64,000 bases of DNA from Alkalibacterium sp. 20 (GCF_001885615.1 NZ_LSRN01000067.1:1-64000); one strand, 5' to 3'; shown: positions 44,209-53,820, numbered from the stretch's first letter. Notes: generated by a model from the sequence alone, not told the origin. A program made the numbers and translations.

Positions 44209-47019
44209 ATGAAAAAAGATCAATTATATGCGATTGTCGATATCGAAGCGACTGGCGCGAGTATTGGAAAAAATGAACGGATCATTCAGTTTGCCTGTGT
44301 GCTGATGAAGAACGGCAACATTGTTGAAACCTTTGATTCATTTGTCAATCCTTCTCGAAAAGTCAGTAAACTGATTCGAAATCTGACGGGGATCTCTTCT
44401 AAAGACCTGGCAACGGCGCCTTATTTTGAAGATGTGGCGTTACTTATCCATCGTTTACTGGAAGACACTGTTTTTGTCGCTCATAATGTGAGTTTTGACT
44501 TTCAGTTTTTAAACGAATGTTTCCAGCGTGTTGGATTGCCGCCATTGACCATTCCCGCAGTGGATACGGTGGAACTGGCACAAATTTTATTTCCAAAGCA
44601 AGACAGCTACCGGCTAAAAGAGCTGACGGCTTCGCTTGGGTATGATTTGAATCAGGCTCATAACGCCCTATTTGATGCCTATGCGACCGTATATCTTTTA
44701 AATAAACTTTATGACAGATTGAAAAAATTGCCTTTAGTGACGGTGGAAAAGTTAAGTGACCTGTCCGAATCGACAACAGCAGACACCTCACTTTTTTTCA
44801 GACAAGCACTGGAGCAAATGAAAGAAAATCCGGCCGACCTGGATGACTCACTCATTATCGTCGAAGGATTGGCACTCAAGAAACCGGGTTTCAACAGCGA
44901 ACAGGAACGGTACCGTGAAACACTTACATATCCGTACAAAGAAGAAGATAAATTAGCACAGCTTGAATCGCTCGGGTTACAGTACCGGGAGAGTCAGAAC
45001 CAGATGATGAACACCGTATTTAATTACTTCAAGCAAAAAAAACCGGACTATGTTCAGTTTATTGAAGCACCAGCGGGTCTAGGCAAGACATTCGGGTATT
45101 TGTATCCAAGTCTGTATTTAGCAACGCTGAAAGAGAAGATCGTGATATCGACCTATACGAAAGTGCTGCAGAGGCAGTTGGTTGAAGATAGCCTGCCGCA
45201 GCTGACGCGTGTATTGTCGTTTGATAAATCGATCGCTTTGATGAAAAGCCCGAGTCATTATCTGTCCATGACAGCTTTTTATACCAAACTGAAAAATGTG
45301 GATCCCAAAGACACTGAAGCCTTCTTTTGCATGAAATTATTGGTCTGGCTGACAGAGACAGATGAAGGCGATTTAGAGGAAATCGGTTTGGACAAGACGC
45401 TTCAACATCCTTTCTGGAATGAAATAAGAAGTGTGCCTCATACCAAGTTGCAGTTCAAAGCCTTCGAATCAGTGGATTATGTGACCCGCAGAGAAAAACG
45501 TCTGGAGCAGGCGTCTATCCTGGTAACGAATCATGCTTATTTATTCTCTGAATGGCAGAAACAGCCTGACCGTTTTGAAAACGTGAAGCTGATTTTAGAT
45601 GAAGCGCATCATGTCCCAGATGTCCTGGATCAAAACGCGACCATCACTTTGTCAACAAAATCGATCACCAACGAATTGAAACGGCTGGGATCCAAAGACA
45701 AAGACGAGACGCTCTTGTCTGATTGTCATAAACTTTTACCCTCAGACCATATCAAAGCCTATCAGCTGGACACCCTGCACGCGATCGTTCAGTTGTTTTC
45801 GGAAGAATGGGAAGAATGGAGCAGAAAGTGGATCGTCTGGCTGATCCATGCTCCAAGCTACGATGACCGAATCATCGAATGGAAAGAAAAAGTCATCACT
45901 TATGCTGACTTGCCGCTGGACATCAAACGCGATACGAAATTTTTGAGCAACAATTTGCAGGAACTGGTTTATGTGGGACAACAGTTAACGGCGGTCTTGA
46001 AAAAAGATGACGTGTCGTTGACGCAAAAAGAAAAACGGGTCTTATCTAAAATCAAGGTGATCCTGGATCATTTTGAAACGGTGATCGTCCGGTTCAACTA
46101 TTTGTTTTTGAACAACACGCAGATAAATCAGACGGGGGTCCGGTTTTATTCGAAAAACCCGCTGCTGACCTTATCGTTTGCGCGCTTTGATCAGGAAACC
46201 AAAGAAGTCTTGCTCAGGCAATTCAATACCGCGCCTCACATGATCCTCACAAGCAGTACTTTGGCAGTAAACGACTCGGTCTCTTATCTGGTTAAACAGC
46301 TGGGGATAGAGAAAAACAGACTGGACACGTATGAATCACCTTACGATTATGCCAGTCAGGCAAGGTTGTTCGTGACCACAGATGTGGATACGAACACACA
46401 GAAGACAACGCGTGTGTCGGTTGCGTTTATCACGGATCAGATCGACAGGGTGCTGAGTCAAACCGACGAAAACTGTCTGGTGCTGTTCCGCTCGCACGAC
46501 ATGATCCAGCACGTCTATCAGGCCTTGAAACGGCGCACCCATTTGCGAGACAAGACCATTTTGGCCCAAAACATTTCAGGCAGTTCGACTAAGATCACTA
46601 AACAATTCAAGAAAGCAAAACAAAGCGTCATTCTAGGCTCAGATACCTTTTGGGAAGGCGTCGATTTCCCGCTAGATGAACTGAAAATCGTGATCATCAC
46701 TAAACTGCCCTTTGATTCGCCCGAAATGCCGATGGTGAAAAAACGCCATCAAGAATTAAGAGACAGAGGCGATAATCCGTTTGTGCACGATGTCTTGCCG
46801 CGAGCGGTCATCAAGTTCAAGCAAGGACTGGGCCGACTCATCCGCAGTCAGCAAGACAAAGGCGTTTGGATCGTTCTGGACCGCAGGTTTGTAGACGCGA
46901 GCTATGCTTCCATCTTTAAAAACTCTTTACCTGCTCAATTGGAAGTGGAGGAACTTCCGCTCGACCAGATCGTTGCGGAAGTGTCTGATTTCTTTGAAAA
47001 GAGCGAAGAATCACAGTAA
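44209..47019 (+). CDS. dinG: DinG-family helicase with exonuclease domain
   Basis: The 936-residue protein starts at ATG 44209 behind GGGGAGGAG. It fuses an N-terminal DEDD exonuclease domain (DIEATG, then HNVSFDFQFLN and HNALFDAYAT; about residues 1-170) to an XPD-like helicase: Walker A APAGLGKT near 288, DEAHH near 466, and C-terminal GLGRLIRSQQDKGVW. The four cysteines of an iron-sulphur site were not seen. This exonuclease-fused form is the standard Firmicutes DinG. It probably acts in DNA repair. Confidence 0.93.
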   Translation: MKKDQLYAIVDIEATGASIGKNERIIQFACVLMKNGNIVETFDSFVNPSRKVSKLIRNLTGISSKDLATAPYFEDVALLIHRLLEDTVFVAHNVSFDFQFLNECFQRVGLPPLTIPAVDTVELAQILFPKQDSYRLKELTASLGYDLNQAHNALFDAYATVYLLNKLYDRLKKLPLVTVEKLSDLSESTTADTSLFFRQALEQMKENPADLDDSLIIVEGLALKKPGFNSEQERYRETLTYPYKEEDKLAQLESLGLQYRESQNQMMNTVFNYFKQKKPDYVQFIEAPAGLGKTFGYLYPSLYLATLKEKIVISTYTKVLQRQLVEDSLPQLTRVLSFDKSIALMKSPSHYLSMTAFYTKLKNVDPKDTEAFFCMKLLVWLTETDEGDLEEIGLDKTLQHPFWNEIRSVPHTKLQFKAFESVDYVTRREKRLEQASILVTNHAYLFSEWQKQPDRFENVKLILDEAHHVPDVLDQNATITLSTKSITNELKRLGSKDKDETLLSDCHKLLPSDHIKAYQLDTLHAIVQLFSEEWEEWSRKWIVWLIHAPSYDDRIIEWKEKVITYADLPLDIKRDTKFLSNNLQELVYVGQQLTAVLKKDDVSLTQKEKRVLSKIKVILDHFETVIVRFNYLFLNNTQINQTGVRFYSKNPLLTLSFARFDQETKEVLLRQFNTAPHMILTSSTLAVNDSVSYLVKQLGIEKNRLDTYESPYDYASQARLFVTTDVDTNTQKTTRVSVAFITDQIDRVLSQTDENCLVLFRSHDMIQHVYQALKRRTHLRDKTILAQNISGSSTKITKQFKKAKQSVILGSDTFWEGVDFPLDELKIVIITKLPFDSPEMPMVKKRHQELRDRGDNPFVHDVLPRAVIKFKQGLGRLIRSQQDKGVWIVLDRRFVDASYASIFKNSLPAQLEVEELPLDQIVAEVSDFFEKSEESQ

Positions 47020-47121
47020 TTTTATTTAATCGTGCTTTTATCTAAAAGCCTTATTTATTTCTGATGACTGATTTGATATACTGAGAGAGTTGATCAGGAA
47101 AGACTAAAAGAGGAGATTCAA

Positions 47122-47595
47122 GTGAAGAAAGTAATTATAGGGCTCGTTATTGCATTGAGCGTGTTCATCGTCGGATCCTTGTACATTTATCAGCGAGCCA
47201 ATGCACCTTTTGCTCGTGCTGAAGACGAAACCATCGCTTTTGTATCTGAACGGACAGATCTCGACCGACCCGAAGACTTCTATTGGTATAATGGGGAGGA
47301 AACGACTTTTTCTGTGATGGGATTTAATGAAGCAGATGAAGAAAATCTCTACATCGTTAAACAAGAGGGTGGCGCGATCATAACTGTCGCTGCGTCTGAA
47401 ATGATAACCGAACAGCAAGCGATCAGTCAAACGAGGCAGGCAAGAGAGCCAAAAAAAATATTAAATGCTAAAGTCGGTCTAATGAATGATACCCCAATTT
47501 GGGAAGTGACTTACAGAAACGATAATAATCGATTGGGCTATTACATCATCAATTTACAAACAGGTGAATGGATACGAACCATTGATAATATTTAG
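47122..47595 (+). CDS. ypmB: YpmB-like membrane-anchored protein
   Basis: GTG 47122 follows AGAGGAG. The 157-residue protein has one N-terminal membrane helix (about 4-24) and an extracellular domain of the DUF5590/PepSY type, with [17 protein letters not shown] and a C-terminal [22 protein letters not shown] segment. The same gene precedes asnS in Bacillus (with aspB between). The function of the family is not established. Confidence 0.85.
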   Translation: MKKVIIGLVIALSVFIVGSLYIYQRANAPFARAEDETIAFVSERTDLDRPEDFYWYNGEETTFSVMGFNEADEENLYIVKQEGGAIITVAASEMITEQQAISQTRQAREPKKILNAKVGLMNDTPIWEVTYRNDNNRLGYYIINLQTGEWIRTIDNI

Positions 47596-47612
47596 ATGAA
47601 GGAGATTGCCTA

Positions 47613-48908
47613 GTGAAAAAGATACAAATTATAGACTCAAAAAAACATGTCGGTGAAAAAGTTAAGATCGGTGCCTGGGTTGCCAATAAACGCTCAAGCG
47701 GAAAGATTGCTTTTATAAGCCTGCGTGACGGTTCAGCCTTTTTCCAAGGTGTTGTCGTAAAAAGTCAGGTAGACGAAGAGGTCTTTAACCAGGCTAAAAA
47801 CTTGACTCAGGAAAGTTCCGTTTGGATCACTGGAACGATTTCCGAAGATGCACGTTCAAAATTCGGTTATGAAATACATATCGAAGACATTGAAGTGATC
47901 AGTGAAGCTGTGGATTACCCTATCACACCAAAAGAACACGGGACTGAATTCCTGATGGATAACCGTCACTTATGGCTGCGTTCAACGAAACAGCATGCCA
48001 TCATGCAGGTTAGAAATGAAATCATTCGTGCAACCTATGAATTTTACAATAACGAAGGCTACGTTAAAATCGATCCGCCCATCTTGACAGGCAGTGCTGC
48101 TGAAAACACGACCGATCTGTTCAAGACTCAATACTTTGACCGCGAAGCATACTTATCACAAAGTGGCCAACTGTATATGGAAGCTGGCGCAATGGCAATG
48201 GGCAGAGTTTTCTCTTTCGGTCCGACCTTTAGAGCAGAAAAATCTAAAACCCGTCGTCACTTGATCGAATTCTGGATGATCGAACCTGAAATGGCATTCA
48301 TGGATCAGGATGATTCGCTTGAAGTACAGGAAAAATATGTGGCTTATATGGTGCAAAGTGTCCTGGACAATTGTGATCACGCGCTGGATATTTTAGAACG
48401 CGACAAAGACTTGCTTAAGAAATTTACAGAATTACCTTACCCGCGTGTTTCTTATGATGAAGCTGTTGTTATGCTTCAGAAAAATGATTTCGACGTCACT
48501 TGGGGTGAAGACTTCGGTTCGCCGGAAGAAACGTTCATTGCTGAACAATTCGATAAACCGGTCTTTATCCTCAACTATCCTAAGGCCATCAAACCGTTTT
48601 ACATGAAGAGACATCCGGAACGCGACGATATTGTCTTGTGTGCCGATATGATCGCACCTGAAGGCTACGGAGAAATTATTGGTGGTTCTCAGCGTGAAGA
48701 TGACTACGAGACCTTACGCCAAGAAATCATTGATTTTGGCCTGGATGTAAAAGAATACGAATGGTATCTGGATCTACGCAGATACGGCAGTGTGCCGCAT
48801 TCAGGATTCGGCTTAGGACTGGAACGCACAGTGACTTGGATCAGTGGAACAGATCATATTCGTGAAGCGATCCCGTTCCCACGTCTGCTAAACCGCATTT
48901 ACCCATAA
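47613..48908 (+). CDS. asnS: Asparaginyl-tRNA synthetase
   Basis: AsnRS charges tRNA-Asn. The 431-residue protein has an N-terminal OB-fold anticodon-binding domain (about 15-105) and a class II catalytic domain: motif 2 in [18 protein letters not shown], motif 3 in FGLGLERTV. Asn specificity (not Asp) is supported by length and by synteny with ypmB, dnaD and nth. GTG 47613 follows AAGGAGA. No T-box leader was seen in the short upstream gap. Confidence 0.96.
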   Translation: MKKIQIIDSKKHVGEKVKIGAWVANKRSSGKIAFISLRDGSAFFQGVVVKSQVDEEVFNQAKNLTQESSVWITGTISEDARSKFGYEIHIEDIEVISEAVDYPITPKEHGTEFLMDNRHLWLRSTKQHAIMQVRNEIIRATYEFYNNEGYVKIDPPILTGSAAENTTDLFKTQYFDREAYLSQSGQLYMEAGAMAMGRVFSFGPTFRAEKSKTRRHLIEFWMIEPEMAFMDQDDSLEVQEKYVAYMVQSVLDNCDHALDILERDKDLLKKFTELPYPRVSYDEAVVMLQKNDFDVTWGEDFGSPEETFIAEQFDKPVFILNYPKAIKPFYMKRHPERDDIVLCADMIAPEGYGEIIGGSQREDDYETLRQEIIDFGLDVKEYEWYLDLRRYGSVPHSGFGLGLERTVTWISGTDHIREAIPFPRLLNRIYP

Positions 48909-48942
48909 AAACAGTAATCAGACCGCTTATGTTAGGAGGATT

Positions 48943-48966
48943 GGGACTTAAAACCCGGTCCTTTTT
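48943..48966 (+). terminator. Possible terminator after asnS
   Basis: GGAC and GTCC close a short hairpin followed by a T-run. The stem is only 4-5 bp, so support is moderate. Confidence 0.4.
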
Positions 48967-48998
48967 TCATAAACTTGAAAGAGCAGAGGAGGTTAACG

Positions 48999-49715
48999 AT
49001 GAACCAAGATCCCTTATTCGAATGGATAAGTGCCGGAACGATGGCCATACCGAATTATTTGTTGAAACATTATAAAAAAATCGGTTTGAATAACGATGAC
49101 CTGGTAACACTCCTTCAACTGCTTTCATTAGTTGAAAATGGGCAGCGTTTCCCGGACAGTCAGTTACTCGCTGAACGCCTGGACGTTTCCCGAGAAGAAG
49201 CATTCAAAGCGATCCATCAGTTGATGAAAAAAAAGGTGCTGACGATCGAGACACGTAAAGATGAAGAAGACAAGACCATCGATGAGTTTTCGTTCGATTT
49301 ACTGTATGAAAAACTATCTGCGTTGCTGCATCAGAGTATAAAAAAAGAAGAAAAACAAAAAGACGTCCTGGCCTCTAAAAATCTGTATCAGTTATTTGAA
49401 GAGGAATTTGGCCGCAGTTTATCCGCTATGGAGATTCAGACATTGAACATTTGGGTCGAAGAAGATAATTATCTTCCTGAACTTATCGAAATGGCTTTGA
49501 AAGAAGCGGTCATGAATCAAGTCTACAGTTTGAAATACATTGACCGCATTTTACTCACTTGGGAAAAGAAAAATATCCGGACAAGAGATCAAGTCGAAAA
49601 AGAATCCAAACGTTTCCGAAAAAATCAGTCCAACGACGTTACAAAGGAAAAATCGGATCCGGATGAGAAGCCCGTACCCATGTACAATTGGCTGAAAGAC
49701 AAATTTGACAATTAA
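48999..49715 (+). CDS. dnaD: DNA replication initiation protein DnaD
   Basis: DnaD acts in loading of the replicative helicase in Firmicutes. ATG 48999 follows AGAGGAGG. The 238-residue protein has an N-terminal winged-helix domain (about 20-95, with VSREEAFKAIHQLMKKKVL) and a C-terminal DnaD/DnaB domain (about 125-190), ending with the YNWLKD motif seen in the family. It is followed by nth, as in Bacillus. Confidence 0.93.
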   Translation: MNQDPLFEWISAGTMAIPNYLLKHYKKIGLNNDDLVTLLQLLSLVENGQRFPDSQLLAERLDVSREEAFKAIHQLMKKKVLTIETRKDEEDKTIDEFSFDLLYEKLSALLHQSIKKEEKQKDVLASKNLYQLFEEEFGRSLSAMEIQTLNIWVEEDNYLPELIEMALKEAVMNQVYSLKYIDRILLTWEKKNIRTRDQVEKESKRFRKNQSNDVTKEKSDPDEKPVPMYNWLKDKFDN

Positions 49716-49738
49716 TCAAGCTTAGAGGAGCAATCAGT

Positions 49739-50395
49739 TTGGCTGAAACCCCAAAATTACTCACAGCAATAGAAACAACAGCATTGATCGAAGCCATCGG
49801 TGAATTATACCCCGATGCAAAAGCGGAGCTCACCCATAAAAATACGTTTGAGCTGCTTATCGCCGTTATCATGAGTGCGCAGACGACGGATGTGGGCGTG
49901 AATAAAGTCACCCCGTTATTGTTTGATGCTTACCCCACGCCCGAAGCGTTGATGGAAGCTGACGTTGAAGAGATCATGGACAAGATCAAAACGATCGGTC
50001 TGTATCGCAATAAAGCAAAATTCATAAAAAAATGTGCGCGCCAGCTGGTTGAAGAGTTTGACGGCGAGGTCCCCGGCACGCATAAAGAGCTGCAGAGTCT
50101 GGCGGGCGTCGGCAGAAAAACAGCCAACGTGGTCCTGAGTGTGGCCTTTGACGAACCGGCGATAGCGGTCGATACGCACGTCGAACGTATCAGCAAAAGA
50201 TTCAATATAGTGGCTCCTAAAGCCACGGTGGTTCAGGTAGAAGATGCCTTGATGGAAAAACTTCCCAAAGAGTTGTGGAGTATCGCCCATCACCGTCTGA
50301 TCTTCTTTGGACGCTACCAATGCCCCGCTCGTGCGCACGATCATGAGGACTGCATAAAAAAAGTGACCGAGATCATAAAAAAGAATTATAATTGA
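49739..50395 (+). CDS. nth: Endonuclease III with altered Fe-S ligands
   Basis: This is a base-excision glycosylase/AP lyase for oxidised pyrimidines. TTG 49739 follows AGAGGAG. The 218-residue protein has the helix-hairpin-helix LAGVGRKTAN with catalytic Lys127 and the catalytic Asp145 in AVDTHVERIS. The usual C-terminal four-cysteine cluster has become Cys195, His202, Cys205 and Glu211 at the same spacing, so a normal 4Fe-4S cluster is unlikely. Enzyme residues are otherwise intact. Confidence 0.93.
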   Translation: MAETPKLLTAIETTALIEAIGELYPDAKAELTHKNTFELLIAVIMSAQTTDVGVNKVTPLLFDAYPTPEALMEADVEEIMDKIKTIGLYRNKAKFIKKCARQLVEEFDGEVPGTHKELQSLAGVGRKTANVVLSVAFDEPAIAVDTHVERISKRFNIVAPKATVVQVEDALMEKLPKELWSIAHHRLIFFGRYQCPARAHDHEDCIKKVTEIIKKNYN

Positions 50396-50416
50396 TGGAA
50401 ATGAATCATTCTGAGA

Positions 50417-50477
50417 AACTATAACGTTTTCAAATTTTTTACACATACGTTATAATTATAGATATTACGTTATAGTT
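50417..50477 (+). promoter_or_regulatory. Promoter region with three 11-bp repeats
   Basis: TATAAT at 50451-50456 is the probable -10 of the aminotransferase gene; the -35 is unclear. The 11-mer ACGTTATAGTT occurs at 50467-50477, exactly inverted at 50417-50427, and with one change at 50447-50457 over the -10. The two direct copies are 20 bp apart, about two helical turns. This pattern suits a dimeric or cooperative regulator. Confidence 0.5.
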
Positions 50478-50493
50478 ATGAAGGGAGTCCCAT

Positions 50494-51741
50494 ATGAGTC
50501 AAGAGGAAACACAGTTAGATGTAGTCAAAGCGCAATATGCACTTTACAAGGAACGCCCAATGGATCTAACCATTGCGAGAGGGATCCCTTCTCAGAAACA
50601 ACTGAAATTATCAGAAGCCTTGATAAATGACACAAAAATTGAAGGCTGGCTGAGCGAAGACGATATCGATATCAGAAACTACGGTGGGCTATACGGCATT
50701 AAAGAAGCCAGAGAACTGTTTGGCACCTTACTTAATACTACCGTGGAAGAAACGTTTATGGGCGGCAACTCCAGTCTGCAGCTCATGTTTGCTGTGCTGA
50801 GTCACCACATGTTTACAGCAGCTGAGCCCTGGAACAAAGAAGAGACCGTGAAATTCATCTGCCCGAGTCCCGGCTATGACCGTCACTGGTTCATGCTCGA
50901 ACACTTGGGGATAGAAATGATTCCTGTCGAATTGACCGGCAACGGCCCCGATATGGAAGTCGTTGAAAAATTGGTCTCACACGACCCGGCGATCAAAGGG
51001 ATGTTTGTCGTACCGAAATATAATAATCCAACAGGCGAATCAGTGTCTGACGAGGTTGTCGACCGGTTGGCAAATATGCATACGGCTGAAGAAAACTTCC
51101 TGATCCTTTGGGACAATGCTTATGCCGTGCATCATTTAACTGAAGAAAAAGTAGAAGTCAAAGATATCTTTGAAGCATGTAAAACAGCGGGTCATCCGGA
51201 TCGTGTGATCCAGTTTGTATCCACCTCTAAAATGACCTTACCTGGAGCTGGTGTAGCCGCAATGGGAGCTTCTGTGGATAAAATCAAGGAAATCGCAGAT
51301 CACTTCAGTAAGCAGCTGATCAGTTTTGATAAAATAAATCAGAAGCGACATGTGGCTTTTCTTAAAGACAAGGAAACGATCGACGCCCACATGGAAAAAC
51401 ATGCGGAACTCCTGTCACCTAAATTCGAATGGATCGAAGCGATCTTATCGACTTATTTCCACGGTGAACGCAGATCATTTGTTTCCTGGACGACTCCTAA
51501 AGGTGGCTATTTCGTTCATCTGACAACTGAAGCAGGCTGCGCCACTGAAATCGTTCAGAAAATGTCGGACATTGGCATTTCTTTGACACCGGCAAACGCT
51601 GCCTATCCATACGGTATAAACGCGCTGGATAACAGCATCCGTCTGGCACCGAGTTTTGCAAAGCTGGATGATTTGGAAATTGCAATGGAAGCTTTATGTA
51701 TCTGTATTGAATTGGTCACACTAGAAAAATTTGAAAGTTAA
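50494..51741 (+). CDS. Aspartate aminotransferase, type Ic
   Basis: The 415-residue protein is a fold type I PLP aminotransferase of the group containing the type Ic aspartate aminotransferase (PF12897). Visible features include YGGLYGIKEARELFG, CPSPGYDRHW, VPKYNNPTGE, the WDNAYAVHH stretch and the PLP lysine in STSKMTLPGAGVA (about residue 248). Interconversion of aspartate/2-oxoglutarate with oxaloacetate/glutamate is the likely reaction. It stands outside the nth operon, behind its own repeat-rich promoter. Confidence 0.85.
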   Translation: MSQEETQLDVVKAQYALYKERPMDLTIARGIPSQKQLKLSEALINDTKIEGWLSEDDIDIRNYGGLYGIKEARELFGTLLNTTVEETFMGGNSSLQLMFAVLSHHMFTAAEPWNKEETVKFICPSPGYDRHWFMLEHLGIEMIPVELTGNGPDMEVVEKLVSHDPAIKGMFVVPKYNNPTGESVSDEVVDRLANMHTAEENFLILWDNAYAVHHLTEEKVEVKDIFEACKTAGHPDRVIQFVSTSKMTLPGAGVAAMGASVDKIKEIADHFSKQLISFDKINQKRHVAFLKDKETIDAHMEKHAELLSPKFEWIEAILSTYFHGERRSFVSWTTPKGGYFVHLTTEAGCATEIVQKMSDIGISLTPANAAYPYGINALDNSIRLAPSFAKLDDLEIAMEALCICIELVTLEKFES

Positions 51742-51757
51742 ACGAGGAGGAGTTCAT

Positions 51758-52063
51758 ATGTCAAAAGCAAGTTTTGGATTTGGCGCAGTTCTAGGAGCAT
51801 TGGTTGGAACAGCAGCCGCTTATTTATTCGCACCACAATCAGGTGAAGAATTTCAAGATGATATGAAAATCAAAGCAAGAGAAGCGAAAAAGAAAGCCAT
51901 TATCCGCATGGATGAAGCGGTCATGGAAACTGAATTCTGGCTGGAGCAGAAAATGGCGGAGCAGGATATCAGAAACGAACCGGTCAAATACGAACGCACA
52001 CCGGATAACGTCGCACCTGCACCAGCGTACACAGAATCATCAGACATATTTATCGAAGACTAA
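51758..52063 (+). CDS. YtxH domain protein
   Basis: ATG 51758 follows GAGGAGGAG. The 101-residue protein has an N-terminal Gly/Ala-rich membrane helix (FGAVLGALVGTAAAYLFAP) followed by SGEE and a charged helix, the YtxH layout. Members are small membrane proteins, often stress or cell-envelope associated, of unknown mechanism. It follows the aminotransferase after 16 bases and is closed by a strong terminator. Confidence 0.85.
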   Translation: MSKASFGFGAVLGALVGTAAAYLFAPQSGEEFQDDMKIKAREAKKKAIIRMDEAVMETEFWLEQKMAEQDIRNEPVKYERTPDNVAPAPAYTESSDIFIED

Positions 52064-52076
52064 TGATTATCATATG

Positions 52077-52110
52077 AAGAGAGAAGCCCAGGGCTTCTCT
52101 CTTCCTTTTT
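52077..52110 (+). terminator. Terminator after YtxH gene
   Basis: AAGAGAGAAGCCC and GGGCTTCTCTCTT form a 13-bp perfect stem with a one-base centre, which pairs as a tight hairpin, followed by a T-run. Confidence 0.9.
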
Positions 52111-52213
52111 GATTTAAAGGCCAAAAGAGGCGAAAATGATCAAACTGCTCATTTTTTTGAACGATCAGGCGGTTTTACGGTAGAAATCTGATGCATTCGG
52201 TAGATAGAAACCA

Positions 52214-52505
52214 AAGTTGCTGCCGTAACTACCGAATGAGAGGCTATTCGGTAGTTAGCAGCGCGTAACGTTTTTGAACTTACCGAAGTTGTTGTAAGTT
52301 CGGCACTTAGAGAATGAAGTTGCTGCCGTAACTACCGAATGAGAGGCTATTCGGTAGTTAGCAGCGCGTAACGTTTTTGAACTTACCGAAGTTGTTGTAA
52401 GTTCGGCACTTAGAGAATGAAGTTGCTGCTGTAACTACCGAATGAGAGGCTATTCGGTAATTAGCGGTGGGTAATGCTTTTGAACTTACCGAAGTTAAGA
52501 TAAAT
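52214..52505. repeat. 103-bp tandem repeats containing hairpins
   Basis: Unit 1 is 52214-52316, unit 2 is 52317-52419, and a diverged partial unit 3 starts at 52420. Units 1 and 2 are nearly identical. Each contains TAACTACCGAAT and ATTCGGTAGTTA, a 12-bp exact inverted repeat with an 8-base loop, extended by GCTGC/GCAGC past a 2-base bulge. A second inverted repeat, GAACTTAC/GTAAGTTC, follows. In unit 3 the outer arm GCAGC has become GCGGT, which still pairs by G-T wobble. Confidence 0.9.
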
Positions 52506-52566
52506 TCTTCGTTTTTGAGAAGAAAGGACCGTATAAATACCTCGAACGATGACTTTCTATAGGAAA

Positions 52567-52604
52567 GACCCTTGAAATCAAGAGTTCATTTGATTTCAAG
52601 GGTC
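52567..52604 (-). terminator. Terminator of the DUF2188 gene
   Basis: A 15-bp exact stem, GACCCTTGAAATCAA with TTGATTTCAAGGGTC, has an 8-base loop. On the minus strand it is followed by TTTCC. It lies 16 bases after the stop. Confidence 0.8.
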
Positions 52605-52619
52605 TACTAAATTTAATGA

Positions 52620-52895
52620 TCAGTCTTGCCGTTTGCCATCTTTAGTGAACATTATGACAGACGTCTCTTTGTTTGCGGCGATTTCTTTGGCTCGCTCTAG
52701 AGCCTGCTCTTTTGTCGCATACGTCGAATCGGCACGTTCGGGCCACACTTTGGCTTGTTTGGTTGCTATGGGGATATCCTGGCCGTTATCGTAACCTTCC
52801 TCGAGTAAAGCATTGGCGATGTCGATCGCTTTTTTCTTGACGACGTGATCAAAATTCTTAAATGAATCGGGATAATCTGATAAATTCCATGGCAT
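52620..52895 (-). CDS. DUF2188 family protein (YdaT-like)
   Basis: The 91-residue protein begins MPWNLSDYPDSFKN and continues with VVKKKAIDIANALLEEGYDNGQDIPIATKQAK, the pattern of the YdaT half of this family, then a DUF2188-type segment with ATKEQALERAKEIAAN. A GAAAGGATG site precedes the ATG on the minus strand. The function is not established. It stands alone and is terminated by a strong hairpin. Confidence 0.85.
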   Translation of the reverse strand: MPWNLSDYPDSFKNFDHVVKKKAIDIANALLEEGYDNGQDIPIATKQAKVWPERADSTYATKEQALERAKEIAANKETSVIMFTKDGKRQD

Positions 52896-52986
52896 TTGCG
52901 TTTCATCCTTTCATCTTTAGTGATTTCGTTATATCATGAATAAGTAGAATCGTCTAACAACAGCTTTGAAAATGAGGATAAAAACG

Positions 52987-53820
52987 ATGAAGAAAATAGA
53001 TAAGGCAAAAACATTTCTGTCAGAACAGTTACATCTCTTCAAGTGCCCGGTGTGTCAACGTTCTTTTGATGCGCTCGATGGGTATCAATTAAGCTGTACA
53101 CATAATCATTCGTTTGATTTATCCAAAAAAGGGACGCTGCATTTTTTATTGAAACCTTCCAAATCAGAATATTCCAGACCGATGCTTTTATCCAGACAAC
53201 GCATTGCCAAGATGGGATTTTGGCAGCCGATGCTGGATACCTTGTATTCTTTGATCGAGAATATAAACGGGGTGGCGCTTGATGTCGGTTGTGGGGAAGG
53301 GGCACACAGTGCTTATCTCATAGAAAAGGGGCTTGCCGGTCCGGTGATTGCTTTTGATATTTCCAAAGAAGGCGTAAACTTAGGCGCAGCCACTTATGAG
53401 GATATCTTTTTCCTGGTCGCGGATTTAGCGCAATCCCCATTTGCGACCGAACAATTTGATACGATCCTTAATATTTTGTCCCCTTCAAATTATGAAGAGT
53501 TCAATCGGCTATTAAAACCAGGGGGCCAGGTCATTAAAGTTATCCCGGGGAAAGACTACTTAAAAGAGTTAAGAGCCTTTCAACCGAAAGAAAATCAGTC
53601 GTATTCAAATAAAGAAGTAAAAGACAAATTTATGACACATTACCCGAAAGCGTCAGAACATGCGGTCCGTTATTCAGTCGACCTAAACGATGAAGAAGTG
53701 ACAGATTTCCTTAATATGACGCCTTTAGGTTGGCATATCGAGGCATCTGAAAAGGAGATAGTTTCCTTGCATCATATCACAGTCGATATGGTGATACTTG
53801 TGGGAAATAAACCACAGTAA
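52987..53820 (+). CDS. rlmA: 23S rRNA guanine-N1 methyltransferase, RlmA type
   Basis: ATG 52987 follows TGAGGAT; an earlier ATG at 52966 is less likely. The 277-residue protein has a zinc-binding N-terminus (CPVC and a later CTHNH) and an S-adenosylmethionine domain with motif I in ALDVGCGEGAHS and motif IV-like ILNILSP. The RlmA/TlrB family methylates G745 or G748 of 23S rRNA; the Gram-positive target is usually G748. That choice is inferred from lineage. Resistance activity, as in TlrB, cannot be claimed. Confidence 0.87.
   Translation: MKKIDKAKTFLSEQLHLFKCPVCQRSFDALDGYQLSCTHNHSFDLSKKGTLHFLLKPSKSEYSRPMLLSRQRIAKMGFWQPMLDTLYSLIENINGVALDVGCGEGAHSAYLIEKGLAGPVIAFDISKEGVNLGAATYEDIFFLVADLAQSPFATEQFDTILNILSPSNYEEFNRLLKPGGQVIKVIPGKDYLKELRAFQPKENQSYSNKEVKDKFMTHYPKASEHAVRYSVDLNDEEVTDFLNMTPLGWHIEASEKEIVSLHHITVDMVILVGNKPQ

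Larger units (their letters stand above)
52111..52619. other. Gene-free region between converging genes
   Basis: No gene was seen. It holds the 103-bp tandem repeat array described separately and a terminator for the minus-strand DUF2188 gene. Confidence 0.7.

Noticed and set aside
52214-52505. CRISPR array
   Set aside because: The units are contiguous 103-bp copies without unique spacers, and no cas genes are near.
52964-53820. Antibiotic-resistance methyltransferase (TlrB)
   Set aside because: The protein fits the general RlmA housekeeping family; nothing in sequence or context indicates a resistance role.
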